Assembly (NCBI GenBank): GCA_943787985.1
Contig: CALSOO010000006.1
Span: 248,001 to 312,000 of the forward strand
Length of the DNA: 64,000 nucleotides
From: an uncultured Paracoccaceae bacterium
GTDB taxonomy: Bacteria > Pseudomonadota > Alphaproteobacteria > Rhodobacterales > Rhodobacteraceae
Reading direction: 5' to 3'
Shown here: positions 17,576 through 25,971 of the stretch, piece by piece
How the letters are laid out: each line of letters starts with the position of its first letter
How positions within the stretch are numbered: position 1 is the first letter of the stretch
Made by a program: the position numbers and the translations under genes
The notes under the pieces: generated by a model
Databases searched by the model: none
Told to the model about the DNA's origin: nothing
Seen by the model: the letters and a program-made list of their open reading frames with translations, nothing else

Positions 17576-18621
17576 TGGCAGATATCCCCCCCGCCGGTTT
17601 GCGCTACCCTTGGGAAACCCCTCCCGAGCACGGCGTGCCGATTGAAGTTGCCCCCGGCGTTTTGTGGTTTCGCATGCCGTTGCCGATGAAGCTGGATCAC
17701 GTGAACATCTATGTGTTGGATGACGGGGACAGCTGGACTGTGGTTGACACAGGGTTTGCGTCCAAAAAGTCCAAAAGCATCTGGCAGGACATGATGGATG
17801 GTCCGTTGGCAGGCAAGCCCATTGGGCGCGTTTTGGTCACCCATCATCACCCCGATCACATCGGGTTGGCGGGCTGGCTACAAAGCGCGTTTGGTGCAGA
17901 GTTGGTCACCACCCGCACGGCGTGGCTGATGGCGCGGATGTTGACGCTGGATGTTCAAGAGGTCCCCAACGCCGAGACGCTGGAGTTTTACAAGCGCTGC
18001 GGCATGTCAGCCGAGATGTATGACAAGCGCGCAGGCGACCGTCCGTTCAATTTTGCCGATATTGTCGCCCCTTTGCCCCTTGGTTTCACCCGCATCAAAC
18101 AAGATGATTCGATCGTGATTGGCGGGCGGACGTGGGATGTGCACATGGGCAATGGCCACGCGCCCGAGCACGCGACCCTTTGGTCGCGCGATGATAATCT
18201 GGTGCTGGCGGGGGATCAGATATTGTCCTCTATCAGCCCCAATGTGGGGATTTATGCGACGGAACCGATGGCCGATCCCATTGGGGACTGGCTGGAGGCC
18301 TGCGAGCGTTTGGCCACTTTGGCCCGTCCGGATCATCTGGTGTTGGGGGGGCATAAGTTGCCGTTCACGGGCTTGCCCACGCGTCTGCGCCAGTTGATCG
18401 AGAACCATCACCGCGCGCTGAAGCGTCTGCTTGAGTTCATTGATACCCCCAAAGCTGCGGGGGAGTGTTTCTCCCCTTTGTTCAAAAGATCGATAGGGGA
18501 GGGCGAATATGGCCTCGCGCTGGTTGAAGCTGCCGCGCATTTATCGCACCTTTATCAGGACGGACTTGCCACGCGTGTTCTGCGCGAAGACGGGGCATGG
18601 GCCTATCAAAGCAAAGGATGA
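17575..18621 (+). CDS. MBL-fold metallo-hydrolase
   Basis: The 348-residue protein has the metallo-beta-lactamase fold: DHVNIYVLDDGDSWTVVDTG, the zinc motif THHHPDHIGLAGWL (about residues 88-101), later ligands in MGNGHAPEHATL and LAGDQIL, and HKLPFTG near the C-terminus. The N-terminal and C-terminal extensions resemble glyoxalase II-like or thioesterase-like members. It is translationally coupled to the acyl-CoA dehydrogenase, so a thioester or lactone substrate from the same pathway is a reasonable inference. Confidence 0.9.
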   Translation: MADIPPAGLRYPWETPPEHGVPIEVAPGVLWFRMPLPMKLDHVNIYVLDDGDSWTVVDTGFASKKSKSIWQDMMDGPLAGKPIGRVLVTHHHPDHIGLAGWLQSAFGAELVTTRTAWLMARMLTLDVQEVPNAETLEFYKRCGMSAEMYDKRAGDRPFNFADIVAPLPLGFTRIKQDDSIVIGGRTWDVHMGNGHAPEHATLWSRDDNLVLAGDQILSSISPNVGIYATEPMADPIGDWLEACERLATLARPDHLVLGGHKLPFTGLPTRLRQLIENHHRALKRLLEFIDTPKAAGECFSPLFKRSIGEGEYGLALVEAAAHLSHLYQDGLATRVLREDGAWAYQSKG

Positions 18622-18624
18622 GCC

Positions 18625-19107
18625 ATGGGTGACAAGGTAAAGACAACCGCCGAAGCGGTCGAAGCCGCGGCGATGCCGAAGGTGCGTGAGGTGCATGTGG
18701 ACCCCAAGACGGCCAATGCGTCGAAAAAGCCGGTCCCCAAGGGGGTCGCAAAAACGCCCGTAGACAAGAAAAGCCCCGCCCAATGGGCCTATGAACGCAT
18801 TATCATGTATCTCAAGAATTTCGAAGAGCAGCTTGATAACGAGCATGAGGTTGCGATGGGCTTCACCGGCGGTGACGCGGGTGTTTTGCGTATCGAGGGT
18901 ATGGGGTATTATGACCCTGATATCGTGACGTTTTACGGCTCTGATCCGACGGGCTCAAAGACTCAATTGGTGCAGCACGTCAGCCAGCTGAACGTGATGC
19001 TGCGCGCCTTGCCCAAATCGATCGAGCGCGCGGAGCCCAATCGAATCGGGTTTCGTCTGGCCGAAGAGTTGGATGCCGAAGAGTCGGACGCAGAAGAGGA
19101 AGCCTAA
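18625..19107 (+). CDS. DUF6173-like protein
   Basis: The 160-residue cytosolic protein has a Lys/Ala-rich N-terminal 50 residues, then a conserved core SPAQWAYERIIMYLKNFEEQ, VAMGFTGGDAGVLRIEGMGYY and DPDIVTFYGSDPTGSKTQLV, and an acidic tail (AEELDAEESDAEEEA). The core matches, as far as I recall, the uncharacterised DUF6173 family common in Rhodobacterales. Its ATG is three bases after the metallo-hydrolase stop, so it is probably the last gene of that operon. Confidence 0.8.
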   Translation: MGDKVKTTAEAVEAAAMPKVREVHVDPKTANASKKPVPKGVAKTPVDKKSPAQWAYERIIMYLKNFEEQLDNEHEVAMGFTGGDAGVLRIEGMGYYDPDIVTFYGSDPTGSKTQLVQHVSQLNVMLRALPKSIERAEPNRIGFRLAEELDAEESDAEEEA

Positions 19108-19221
19108 CGTCTTGTTAGCAGATCGCGCATATTCTGCGTGCTGTGCTGCTTTGACGTGGTGACACAGGGTCCGGCTTGGTGTAAGTCGCGCTCAATTGGC
19201 AAGCTATGAAGGATATAGATC

Positions 19222-19356
19222 ATGTCTGATCACAAACACGGCGAAATGGATACCAAGGCGCAAGTGAAGGCGTTTGACGGCTTTATCAAGGCGACGACAT
19301 GGTCTTGCGTCGCGATTATTGCGATTTTCGTATTCATGGCGATGTTCGCCGTTTAA
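19222..19356 (+). CDS. aa3-type cytochrome c oxidase subunit IV
   Basis: The 44-residue protein MSDHKHGEMDTKAQVKAFDG... has a short polar N-terminus and one transmembrane helix (TTWSCVAIIAIFVFMAMFAV), the typical shape and sequence of the small bacterial subunit IV of aa3 oxidase (COX4_pro_2 family). AAGGA lies 8 bases upstream of ATG 19222. The subunit is peripheral and not needed for catalysis. The catalytic subunits are not in the window. Confidence 0.85.
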   Translation: MSDHKHGEMDTKAQVKAFDGFIKATTWSCVAIIAIFVFMAMFAV

Positions 19357-19384
19357 ATACGTGCGGCGCTGGGGGGCGCTTGAA

Positions 19385-19987
19385 ATGATTAGAGTTTTAG
19401 CAGCTTTGGCCGTCACTGTTGTGCTGGCCGGTTGCGCTGAGGGCCCGAATGGTCCTGTCGCCAGCGACGAACGTGTCGCGGCCGAAGCCTACCGTCACCC
19501 GGGCCCTGCCACATTTACATTGATCACGATGATCAACAACACCTCCGAGAGCGGTGCGCACACCGCATTGATGGTGAATGGCTCCCAGCGGGTGATTTTT
19601 GATCCTGCCGGGTCGTTTTACAATGATGCCGTCCCGCAACAGGACGATGTGTTGTTCGGAATCACCCCGCGTGTGTTTGCGGCGTACAAAAGCGCACATG
19701 CCCGCACGGCGTTTCATGTCGTCACGCAAGAGATTGAAGTGACGCCGCAACAGGCCGAGATTGCGCTTCGGTTGATCAAGGCCAACGGGTCCGTTGGCCC
19801 TGCTCAATGCACCAATTCCACCAGCAGCATGTTGCGCCAGATTCCCGGTTTCGAGGACATCAAGGACACTTGGTTTCCAAGCCGCTTGATGGAGCAGTTC
19901 GAGACCCGCGCCGGTGTTGTGACGGATCGGTATTATGAAGATGATGAGGGTACGATTGTGGACGGTGTGGCCAAGGTCGAACTTTAG
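19385..19987 (+). CDS. Lipoprotein, possible permuted papain-like fold
   Basis: The 200-residue protein starts with a lipoprotein signal (LAALAVTVVLAGC, Cys17 as lipidation site). The mature part contains NNTSESGAHTALMVNGSQRVIFDPAGSF, with His59, and later QCTNSTSSMLRQIPGF, with Cys142. A His followed downstream by Cys-x-x-Ser before a helix is the order seen in circularly permuted NlpC/P60-like (papain-fold) proteins. The hydrolase idea is inference; I know no named family for it. Confidence 0.7.
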   Translation: MIRVLAALAVTVVLAGCAEGPNGPVASDERVAAEAYRHPGPATFTLITMINNTSESGAHTALMVNGSQRVIFDPAGSFYNDAVPQQDDVLFGITPRVFAAYKSAHARTAFHVVTQEIEVTPQQAEIALRLIKANGSVGPAQCTNSTSSMLRQIPGFEDIKDTWFPSRLMEQFETRAGVVTDRYYEDDEGTIVDGVAKVEL

Positions 19988-20051
19988 TCCGCTGTCCGGC
20001 GCTCTTTGTTCGGGTTGACACCCTTCCAAAGACGCCCCGCCCACCGTCCCG

Positions 20052-20378
20052 CTATTGCAATCCGTAGAGCCCGATGCCCATGACCGTGGCCCCTGCAACG
20101 ATCGCAAGGAAAACGTTTTTCGTCCAAAACCCGACGGCGAATGTGACAATCGCTGCGACCAGTCGCACGGGTTCCGGCCCTGATTGTGTTTCGTTTGAGT
20201 AGTAAACGATAGGCGCGACCAGCGCGGGCAGGATCGCCACGGCCGTATAGCGCAGATGTCGCAGCAGCCACGCAGGCAGCGGTCTGTTCCCCACCAGCCC
20301 CAAGAACGAGAATCGCAGCAGGTAGCTTCCGATTCCCAGAGCGATAATGACGAACCAGAGTTCTGCGCGATCAATCAT
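20052..20378 (-). CDS. azlD: AzlD family transport protein
   Basis: The small partner (108 residues, about four hydrophobic helices) of the AzlCD branched-chain amino-acid exporter. The segment YLLRFSFLGLVGNRPLPAWLLRHLRYTAVAILPAL is characteristic of AzlD. It overlaps the AzlC gene by 8 bp on the same strand, as expected for this two-component system. Confidence 0.9.
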   Translation of the reverse strand: MIDRAELWFVIIALGIGSYLLRFSFLGLVGNRPLPAWLLRHLRYTAVAILPALVAPIVYYSNETQSGPEPVRLVAAIVTFAVGFWTKNVFLAIVAGATVMGIGLYGLQ

Positions 20379-21087
20379 GCGCTGCCCTTTTGCCTATCCA
20401 CACTTCGGATTGTGCCCCTGCTGCCATGCCCGCCATGCCCGCCACGATCAGCCCGAGTGAAAAGGGGATATGGACTGCAAGCAGTGCCACAACGATGGCC
20501 ACCGCCGCTGCCACCAGATGCGGAATACTGCGCATCATCGGCGCCACCATAGACAGGAATGCGATGGGCAGTGCGAAATCCAGCGGAAACCCTTGCGGCA
20601 GCGCTGTTCCCAGCGCCGCCCCTGCAAAGCTGCTCCCGAACCATGTGATGATCGGCAATGTACAGCTTCCGAAATAATAGGCGTACCGCTCTGCCCCTGT
20701 CATATCAGGCGCTTTTTCGAATTGTTCTTGGCTGAGCGCATAGCTTTGATCCACCAGCATGTAGGATGCGATCGCCCGTTTCCACAGCGGTCCGTCCCCC
20801 AGATAGGGTGTGATTGCGGCGGAATACATCGCCACCCGCAAGTTCACCGCCAGAGCAGACAAAAGCACGATCACGGTCGGCGCGTTCTCTTGCATCAGTT
20901 GCAGCGCTGTGAATTGTGCCGCGCCCGCGATCACGGAAAACGAGAACATCATGACTTCGAAAAGGTTCAGCCCTGCTTCGGTCCCCAGCACACCGAAAAG
21001 CGCCGCAAACGGAGCGGCCACTGCCGTAAATGGAGCGCCAGCGATCAAGCCTTTCCAGTAAGCGGATTTGGGAGTGGAGATCGGCAC
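20371..21087 (-). CDS. azlC: AzlC family permease
   Basis: The large subunit of an AzlCD-type exporter of branched-chain amino acids (238 residues). N-terminal FTAVAAPFAALFGVLGTEAGLNLFEVMMFSFSVIAGAAQF matches the family, followed by DQSYALSQEQF, conserved in AzlC proteins. Start is GTG 21087 with AAGG seven bases upstream; the nearby ATG at 21089 is in another frame. Divergent from fdhD, with 47 bp between the starts. Confidence 0.92.
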   Translation of the reverse strand: MPISTPKSAYWKGLIAGAPFTAVAAPFAALFGVLGTEAGLNLFEVMMFSFSVIAGAAQFTALQLMQENAPTVIVLLSALAVNLRVAMYSAAITPYLGDGPLWKRAIASYMLVDQSYALSQEQFEKAPDMTGAERYAYYFGSCTLPIITWFGSSFAGAALGTALPQGFPLDFALPIAFLSMVAPMMRSIPHLVAAAVAIVVALLAVHIPFSLGLIVAGMAGMAAGAQSEVWIGKRAAHD

Positions 21088-21134
21088 ATTTACACCTTAA
21101 GTTGAATGTGAGATTTAACGCGCTTCTGCGGGGT

Positions 21135-22022
21135 ATGCAATTGGCCAAAGAACATGAAACGCATGGGTTTTTGATCGCCCCTGATCCGAGCCTGCCCCGT
21201 TTGACCCGTCAGGTGGTGGGAATCGACCATACGGGCGCTCGAACCACGCTTTCTGTGGTCGAGGAACGCCCTTTGACGATTTTCCTGAATGCTCAAGAAA
21301 TAGTCACCGCTATGACCATTGGTGATTATCCCGAGTATCTGGCCCTTGGATTTCTGCGCAATCAGGGCATGTTGTCCAAGGACGACGTTGTGACGGCTGT
21401 GGACTTTGATGAAGAGTTGGATGTGGTCATCGTGCGCACGCAGGTTCAGACCAACCACGAGGACAAGCTCAAGAAAAAGACCCGCACCAGTGGCTGCGCT
21501 GTGGGTACAGTGTTTGGCGATATGATGGAGGGTCTTGAGGGGGTCGAGTTGCCGCCCACGCAGGTAAAGACCTCGTGGCTGTATGCCCTCGCCGCCAGAA
21601 TCAACCGCACCCCCAGCCTGTATCTTGACGCGGGTGCCATTCATGGCACCGTGTTGTGTCAGGGCGCGCAGCCGTTGGTTTACATGGAAGACGTGGGCCG
21701 GCACAACGCAGTCGACAAGATCGCGGGTTGGATGATGCAAACCCAGACCTCCCCCGCTGACAAGATCCTGTACACCACGGGTCGTTTGACCTCGGAAATG
21801 GTGATTAAAACCGCGATGATGGGCATCCCTGTGCTTGCCTCGCGCTCTGGTTTCACGGCATGGGGTGTCGAGATTGCCCAACAAGTTGGCCTGACCCTGA
21901 TCGGACGGATGCGGGGACAACGGTTTATGTGTTTGAGCGGGCAAGAGCGGCTGATCTGGGACGCAGACCCGGCAGCGGTCAAGGATGAGCCGCGCAAGTC
22001 GGGGCGGAAAGGGGCGCAATGA
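21135..22022 (+). CDS. fdhD: FdhD formate dehydrogenase accessory sulfurtransferase
   Basis: FdhD hands sulfur from IscS to the molybdenum cofactor before insertion into formate dehydrogenase. The 295-residue protein has VVEERPLTIFLNAQEIVTAM, DYPEYLALGFLRNQGML, GAIHGTVLC, EDVGRHNAVDKIAGW and TTGRLTSEMVIK, all conserved in FdhD. The sulfur-binding loop reads SGCAVGTVFGD: Cys121 is kept, but the second Cys of the usual CxxC is Gly. Start ATG 21135 was chosen because homology begins soon after. It heads the Moco operon. Confidence 0.95.
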   Translation: MQLAKEHETHGFLIAPDPSLPRLTRQVVGIDHTGARTTLSVVEERPLTIFLNAQEIVTAMTIGDYPEYLALGFLRNQGMLSKDDVVTAVDFDEELDVVIVRTQVQTNHEDKLKKKTRTSGCAVGTVFGDMMEGLEGVELPPTQVKTSWLYALAARINRTPSLYLDAGAIHGTVLCQGAQPLVYMEDVGRHNAVDKIAGWMMQTQTSPADKILYTTGRLTSEMVIKTAMMGIPVLASRSGFTAWGVEIAQQVGLTLIGRMRGQRFMCLSGQERLIWDADPAAVKDEPRKSGRKGAQ

Positions 22023-22126
22023 TTTCGCTGACGTTTACCATAGATCCCGCTGTGTTTCGGCGCGCTGTAACCTATCCGATGTCGGAGGCATTTCGCGAAC
22101 AGCTGCACAGGTGGTGGCAAGCATGA
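22019..22126 (+). CDS. Possible 35-residue leader/small protein
   Basis: ATG 22019 overlaps the fdhD stop (ATGA). The frame encodes 35 residues beginning MISLTFTIDPAVFRRAV and ends at TGA 22126, 37 bp before the mobA start, filling most of the gap between the two genes. No homology recognised. It may merely couple translation of fdhD to mobA, or be a remnant. Confidence 0.3.
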   Translation: MISLTFTIDPAVFRRAVTYPMSEAFREQLHRWWQA

Positions 22127-22163
22127 TATGCGTCCGACGCGCAGCGCTTTGGAGATTGGCCCC

Positions 22164-22766
22164 ATGACACACCCGATAGGTATCATCCTCGCAGGCGGGC
22201 AGGCCACGCGCATGGGCGGTGGTGATAAAGGCGCTTTGACGTTGGGCACCAGCACTCTTTTGAACCACGTCATTGCGCGGTTGTCACCGCAGGTGGATGC
22301 CATAGCGCTGAACGCAAATGGCGATCCAGAGCGGTTTGCGCCCTACGCCCTGCCTGTCGTTGCGGACAGTATTGAAGGCTTCGCAGGCCCCCTCGCGGGT
22401 GTGCTGGCGGGGATGGATTGGGCCGCGAGCATGGGGGCAGAGACCATCGTGACCGCTGCCGCCGACACCCCGTTTTTCCCTGCCGATCTGGTCGCGCAGT
22501 TGCAGCGCGCCGCAGTTGGCATGCCGCACCCGCTGGTACTGGCTGCCACCCCTCATCCCGATCGCAACAAGGTCCGCCACCCGACCTTCGGGCTGTGGCC
22601 AGTCGCCTTGCGCGATGATTTGCGCACGGCGTTACAAGGCGGTGTGCGCAAGGTTGTGCAATGGACCGACAGCCATCAGGGCCGCTTGGCGATGTTCCCG
22701 CAGGAGGCGGCGTTTTTCAATGTGAACACGCCTGATGACCTCAAAGCAGCAGAGGCGATGCTATGA
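22164..22766 (+). CDS. mobA: Molybdenum cofactor guanylyltransferase MobA
   Basis: MobA transfers GMP from GTP to Mo-molybdopterin, giving the MGD cofactor of DMSO-reductase-type enzymes. The 200-residue protein has the nucleotidyltransferase signature GIILAGGQATRMGGGDKGAL at its N-terminus, SIEGFAGPLAGVLAGMDWA in the middle, AADTPFFP (metal-binding Asp), and FFNVNTPDDL near the end. Start ATG 22164 has GGAG nine bases upstream. Its stop overlaps the mobB start. Confidence 0.95.
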   Translation: MTHPIGIILAGGQATRMGGGDKGALTLGTSTLLNHVIARLSPQVDAIALNANGDPERFAPYALPVVADSIEGFAGPLAGVLAGMDWAASMGAETIVTAAADTPFFPADLVAQLQRAAVGMPHPLVLAATPHPDRNKVRHPTFGLWPVALRDDLRTALQGGVRKVVQWTDSHQGRLAMFPQEAAFFNVNTPDDLKAAEAML

Positions 22767-23254
22767 GAGTGTTCGGCGTTGTGGGTTGGAAGAACGCGGG
22801 CAAAACCGGCCTGATGGAGCGTTTGGTGACCGAGATCACAGGGCGCGGCATCAGTGTCTCCACGGTCAAACATGCCCATCACACATTCGATGTGGATCAC
22901 GCAGGCAAGGACAGTCATCGCCACCGTGTGGCAGGCGCGACAGAGGTGCTTTTGGCCTCGCGCAACCGCTTTGCCCTGATGCATGAATTGCGCGACGAGG
23001 ACGAGCCGTCGCTGGAAACACTGCTGGGCAAGCTGGCCCCCGTCGATTTGGTCCTGATTGAAGGATACAAGCGCGACGCCCACCCAAAGGTCGAAGCGCA
23101 CCGCGCCGAAACCGGCAACCCGTTGATCGCGCTGGATGATCCCTCGATCAAGGCCGTGGCCTCTGACATTGAAATCGCGTTGGACCGCCCTGTGTTTGAT
23201 CTGAATGATACGGTCGCAGTGGCGGATTTCATTCTGGAACAGGTGGGGCTGTGA
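22763..23254 (+). CDS. mobB: Molybdopterin-guanine dinucleotide biosynthesis protein MobB
   Basis: MobB is a P-loop GTPase that assists MobA. The 163-residue protein has GWKNAGKTGLMERLV (P-loop, about residues 8-22), VSTVKHAHHTFDVDHAGKDSHRHR with the conserved HD..GKDS motif, and DLVLIEGYKR. It overlaps mobA and the moeA fusion by 4 bp each. Confidence 0.95.
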   Translation: MRVFGVVGWKNAGKTGLMERLVTEITGRGISVSTVKHAHHTFDVDHAGKDSHRHRVAGATEVLLASRNRFALMHELRDEDEPSLETLLGKLAPVDLVLIEGYKRDAHPKVEAHRAETGNPLIALDDPSIKAVASDIEIALDRPVFDLNDTVAVADFILEQVGL

Positions 23255-25356
23255 GCCGCTTTGACACAGTTGTGATGCTGGACTGGTCGGGGGGCAATGA
23301 TCGCGGCCCGACCCCGAAGGCGGATGCGATTTGGGGCTGTGTGGCGCGTGGCGGCGTGTCCGATGCCCCCGTTTATTTGCGCAACCGCGCCTTGGCTGAA
23401 GCGTGGATCGGGGACCTCTTGCAAGCTGAACTGGACGCGGGTCGCCGTGTTTTGGCAGGCTTTGATTTCCCGTTCGGCTACCCAAAAGGGTTTGCACGTG
23501 CGGTGACGGGCAAGGATGATCCGCTGCAGCTTTGGGACTGGTTGGAGACTCGTATCAAGGACGCCTTGAGCGCGAACAACCGCTTTGATTTGGCCGCGCA
23601 ATTGAACGGGCTGTTTGACGGGATCGGTCCATTTTGGGGCATTGGGTTGAAACGCGACATTGACGGTTTGCCCCGCAAAGGGCTTGCGCGCACAGGCCAC
23701 GGAATGCCCGAAAGGCGCGCGGCAGAAGAGCACGCAAAAGGCGCGTTTACCCTGTGGCAATTGTCGGGGGCGGGGTCGGTCGGGTCTCAATCCCTGATGG
23801 GGTTGCCCGTGCTGGCGCGCCTGCGCCGCCGCTTTGCCGATCAACTGGCGGTGTGGCCGTTTGAACCGCTCAACGCGCCAATTGCACTGGTGGAGATTTG
23901 GCCGACCCTCAGCGTGGGTCCGGCGCCCGAGGGCTGGATCAAGGACGCATGGCAGGTCCATGAAGTCGCGCGCCAGATGTCCGCCCTGAGCGATGATGTG
24001 ATGGCCCGACTTTTGGATGTGCCCGTTTCCGGGGAAGCTGTGTCCGAGGAAGGGTGGATTGTCGGCCTTGGTCAGGAAACGCTGTTGCGGGTGCCTGCAA
24101 AACCGCCTGTGCCGCCTGTTTTGAGCAATGATTGTTTTGCTTTGCCGGCGGGGATCGAATGGACGCCGGTGGATGCGGCCTTGTCCTTATTGGAGGCGCG
24201 GTTGCGGCCCGTGACGGACGTGCACACGGTGCCCGTTCCGGATGCTTTGGGGCTTGTGCTGGCGCAGGATGTCATAGCGCGCCGTGCCAATCCGCCTTTG
24301 CCCAACACGGCTGTGGATGGGTACGGCTTTGCAGGCGGGCGCGCTGCTGGCGTGCATGTTTTGCCTTTGGCGGCAGGGCGCGCGGCGGCGGGAATGGCCC
24401 CGGATACCCCGGTCCCGAACGGCTTTGCACTGCGGGTTTTGACAGGGGCGGCCTTGCCTGAGGGCGTTGACACAGTGGTCTTGCAAGAGGACGTCACTGT
24501 CGAAAACGGGCAGATCGCGTTCAACGGCCCGATCAAAGCAGGCGCGAACGCGCGCAAGGCAGGCGAAGACGTCAACGCAGGCGCTGTGATCTTGCCGCAA
24601 GGGCGCAAAATCACCGCATCGGATTTGGCATTGTTGGCCGCGACGGGAGTGGCGCAGGTCAACGTGCGCGCGCGCTTGCGGGTGGCTGTGATCTCGACCG
24701 GTGACGAGTTGGTGGAGGTCGCAGACACGGCAGCGGCGGGCCAGATTTATGATGCCAACCGCCCGATGCTGTTGGGATTGCTTGCACAGATGGGGCACGT
24801 GCCTGTGGACATGGGGCGCGTGGCAGATGACCGCGCTGCACTGGCGCGCTGTTTGGACACAGCGGCGGGGCAGGCGGATGTCATTTTGACGAGCGGCGGG
24901 GCCTCTGCAGGGGATGAAGACCACGTGTCGGCGCTTTTGAGCGAAAAGGGTGCAATGCAGATGTGGCGGATTGCGATCAAGCCCGGCCGCCCTTTGGCGT
25001 TGGGGCTGTGGCAGGGGGCGCCGGTGTTCGGCTTGCCCGGAAATCCTGTGGCGGCGCTTGTGTGCAGTTTGGTGTTTGCCGGTCCCGCGATGGGACTATT
25101 GGCGGGATCCGGATGGCGCGCGCCCCAAGGGTTCGAGGTGCCAGCGGGATTTGCAAAGTCCAAGAAAGCAGGGCGGCGGGAATATTTGCGCGCGCGGACC
25201 AGGGACGGCTTTGTCGAGGTCTTTGCGTCCGAGGGATCAGGGCGCATCTCTGGTCTGAGCTGGGCGGAAGGGCTTGTGGAGTTGCCCGACGGGGCCATGC
25301 AACTGCGCCGCGGAGACTTGGTGCGCTACATCCCTTTTGCGAGTTTTCTGTCCTGA
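23251..25356 (+). CDS. moeA: MoeA molybdotransferase with 285-residue N-terminal domain
   Basis: The 701-residue protein is a fusion. Residues from about 300 are a complete MoeA, which inserts molybdate into adenylylated molybdopterin: NTAVDGYGF, TGAALPEGVDTVVLQEDV, VISTGDELVEV, TSGGASAGDEDHVSALL and GLPGNPVAALVC. Residues 1 to about 285 form a different domain: VVMLDWSGGND near the start, GFDFPFGYPKGFAR, and VEIWPTL, with conserved acidic residues in a pattern like DUF429-type RNase H folds (inference). The fusion is in frame, with no internal start signal noticed. It is the last gene of the fdhD-mobA-mobB-moeA operon, and its end overlaps the convergent kinase gene by 31 bp. Confidence 0.93.
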   Translation: MSRFDTVVMLDWSGGNDRGPTPKADAIWGCVARGGVSDAPVYLRNRALAEAWIGDLLQAELDAGRRVLAGFDFPFGYPKGFARAVTGKDDPLQLWDWLETRIKDALSANNRFDLAAQLNGLFDGIGPFWGIGLKRDIDGLPRKGLARTGHGMPERRAAEEHAKGAFTLWQLSGAGSVGSQSLMGLPVLARLRRRFADQLAVWPFEPLNAPIALVEIWPTLSVGPAPEGWIKDAWQVHEVARQMSALSDDVMARLLDVPVSGEAVSEEGWIVGLGQETLLRVPAKPPVPPVLSNDCFALPAGIEWTPVDAALSLLEARLRPVTDVHTVPVPDALGLVLAQDVIARRANPPLPNTAVDGYGFAGGRAAGVHVLPLAAGRAAAGMAPDTPVPNGFALRVLTGAALPEGVDTVVLQEDVTVENGQIAFNGPIKAGANARKAGEDVNAGAVILPQGRKITASDLALLAATGVAQVNVRARLRVAVISTGDELVEVADTAAAGQIYDANRPMLLGLLAQMGHVPVDMGRVADDRAALARCLDTAAGQADVILTSGGASAGDEDHVSALLSEKGAMQMWRIAIKPGRPLALGLWQGAPVFGLPGNPVAALVCSLVFAGPAMGLLAGSGWRAPQGFEVPAGFAKSKKAGRREYLRARTRDGFVEVFASEGSGRISGLSWAEGLVELPDGAMQLRRGDLVRYIPFASFLS

Positions 25357-25841
25357 TCGGTGATGGCCTTGTACAGGCGCGTCAGGCACGCATCCAACGT
25401 CAGCCGACTGGTATCAAGCGCGAGGTTCGCGGTTAAATGCGGCTCGAAGGCGCGCTGTTGCACGTCTTCCCATACGGGGCCGTCAGGGCGCGACATGATG
25501 CGGCTTCGGTGCTCGGCAAGGTCAGAAACATACAGGGTCGCTTCAAAAAATCCGGTCGCGTGTCGGCGGGCCGTTTCCGCCCACCACTCCCGCGTCACAG
25601 CTGTGGCGTTCACCGCATCAATGATCACACTGCGCCCCAATTTGAGGTTGTCTTCAGCCACCGCTTGGGCCGCGCGGTACCCTGCGTCCTCGGCAGGATG
25701 CAGTGCCAAAGTGCTGTCGCGCAGGGCGCGTTCGATGCTGTCGATCCGCAGATAGAGCGCACGCGTTTTCCTGGCCAGACCATAGGCCAGCGTCGTTTTC
25801 CCACTTGCGGGGAGGCCAGAGAAAACAATCAGTTTCGTCAT
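25326..25841 (-). CDS. P-loop kinase/AAA family ATPase
   Basis: The small 171-residue P-loop protein has Walker A GLPASGKTTLAYGLA near residues 9-23, LRIDSIERALRDS (acceptor region) and SVIIDAVNAT at about 75-84, as in the zeta-toxin/chloramphenicol-phosphotransferase-like kinase group annotated simply as AAA family ATPases. The substrate is unknown. I take ATG 25841; a GTG three bases upstream is also possible. The 3' end overlaps the moeA fusion on the opposite strand. Confidence 0.85.
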   Translation of the reverse strand: MTKLIVFSGLPASGKTTLAYGLARKTRALYLRIDSIERALRDSTLALHPAEDAGYRAAQAVAEDNLKLGRSVIIDAVNATAVTREWWAETARRHATGFFEATLYVSDLAEHRSRIMSRPDGPVWEDVQQRAFEPHLTANLALDTSRLTLDACLTRLYKAITDQDRKLAKGM

Positions 25842-25971
25842 CACAAACAGGTAGGGCGATCAGGCTGCAAGGAAAGCGCCCAAAGCCGACAATTGCACCA
25901 CGTCGCTTTTAGACTGCGATTGGGTCCAGCTGGACCTTGTTGAGGGGCATTCCTATGGGTAGGAAACGGGC

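Noticed and set aside
22915..23961. Minus-strand frame opposite mobB and the moeA fusion
   Set aside because: Shadow frame of low complexity; the plus-strand genes have clear motifs.
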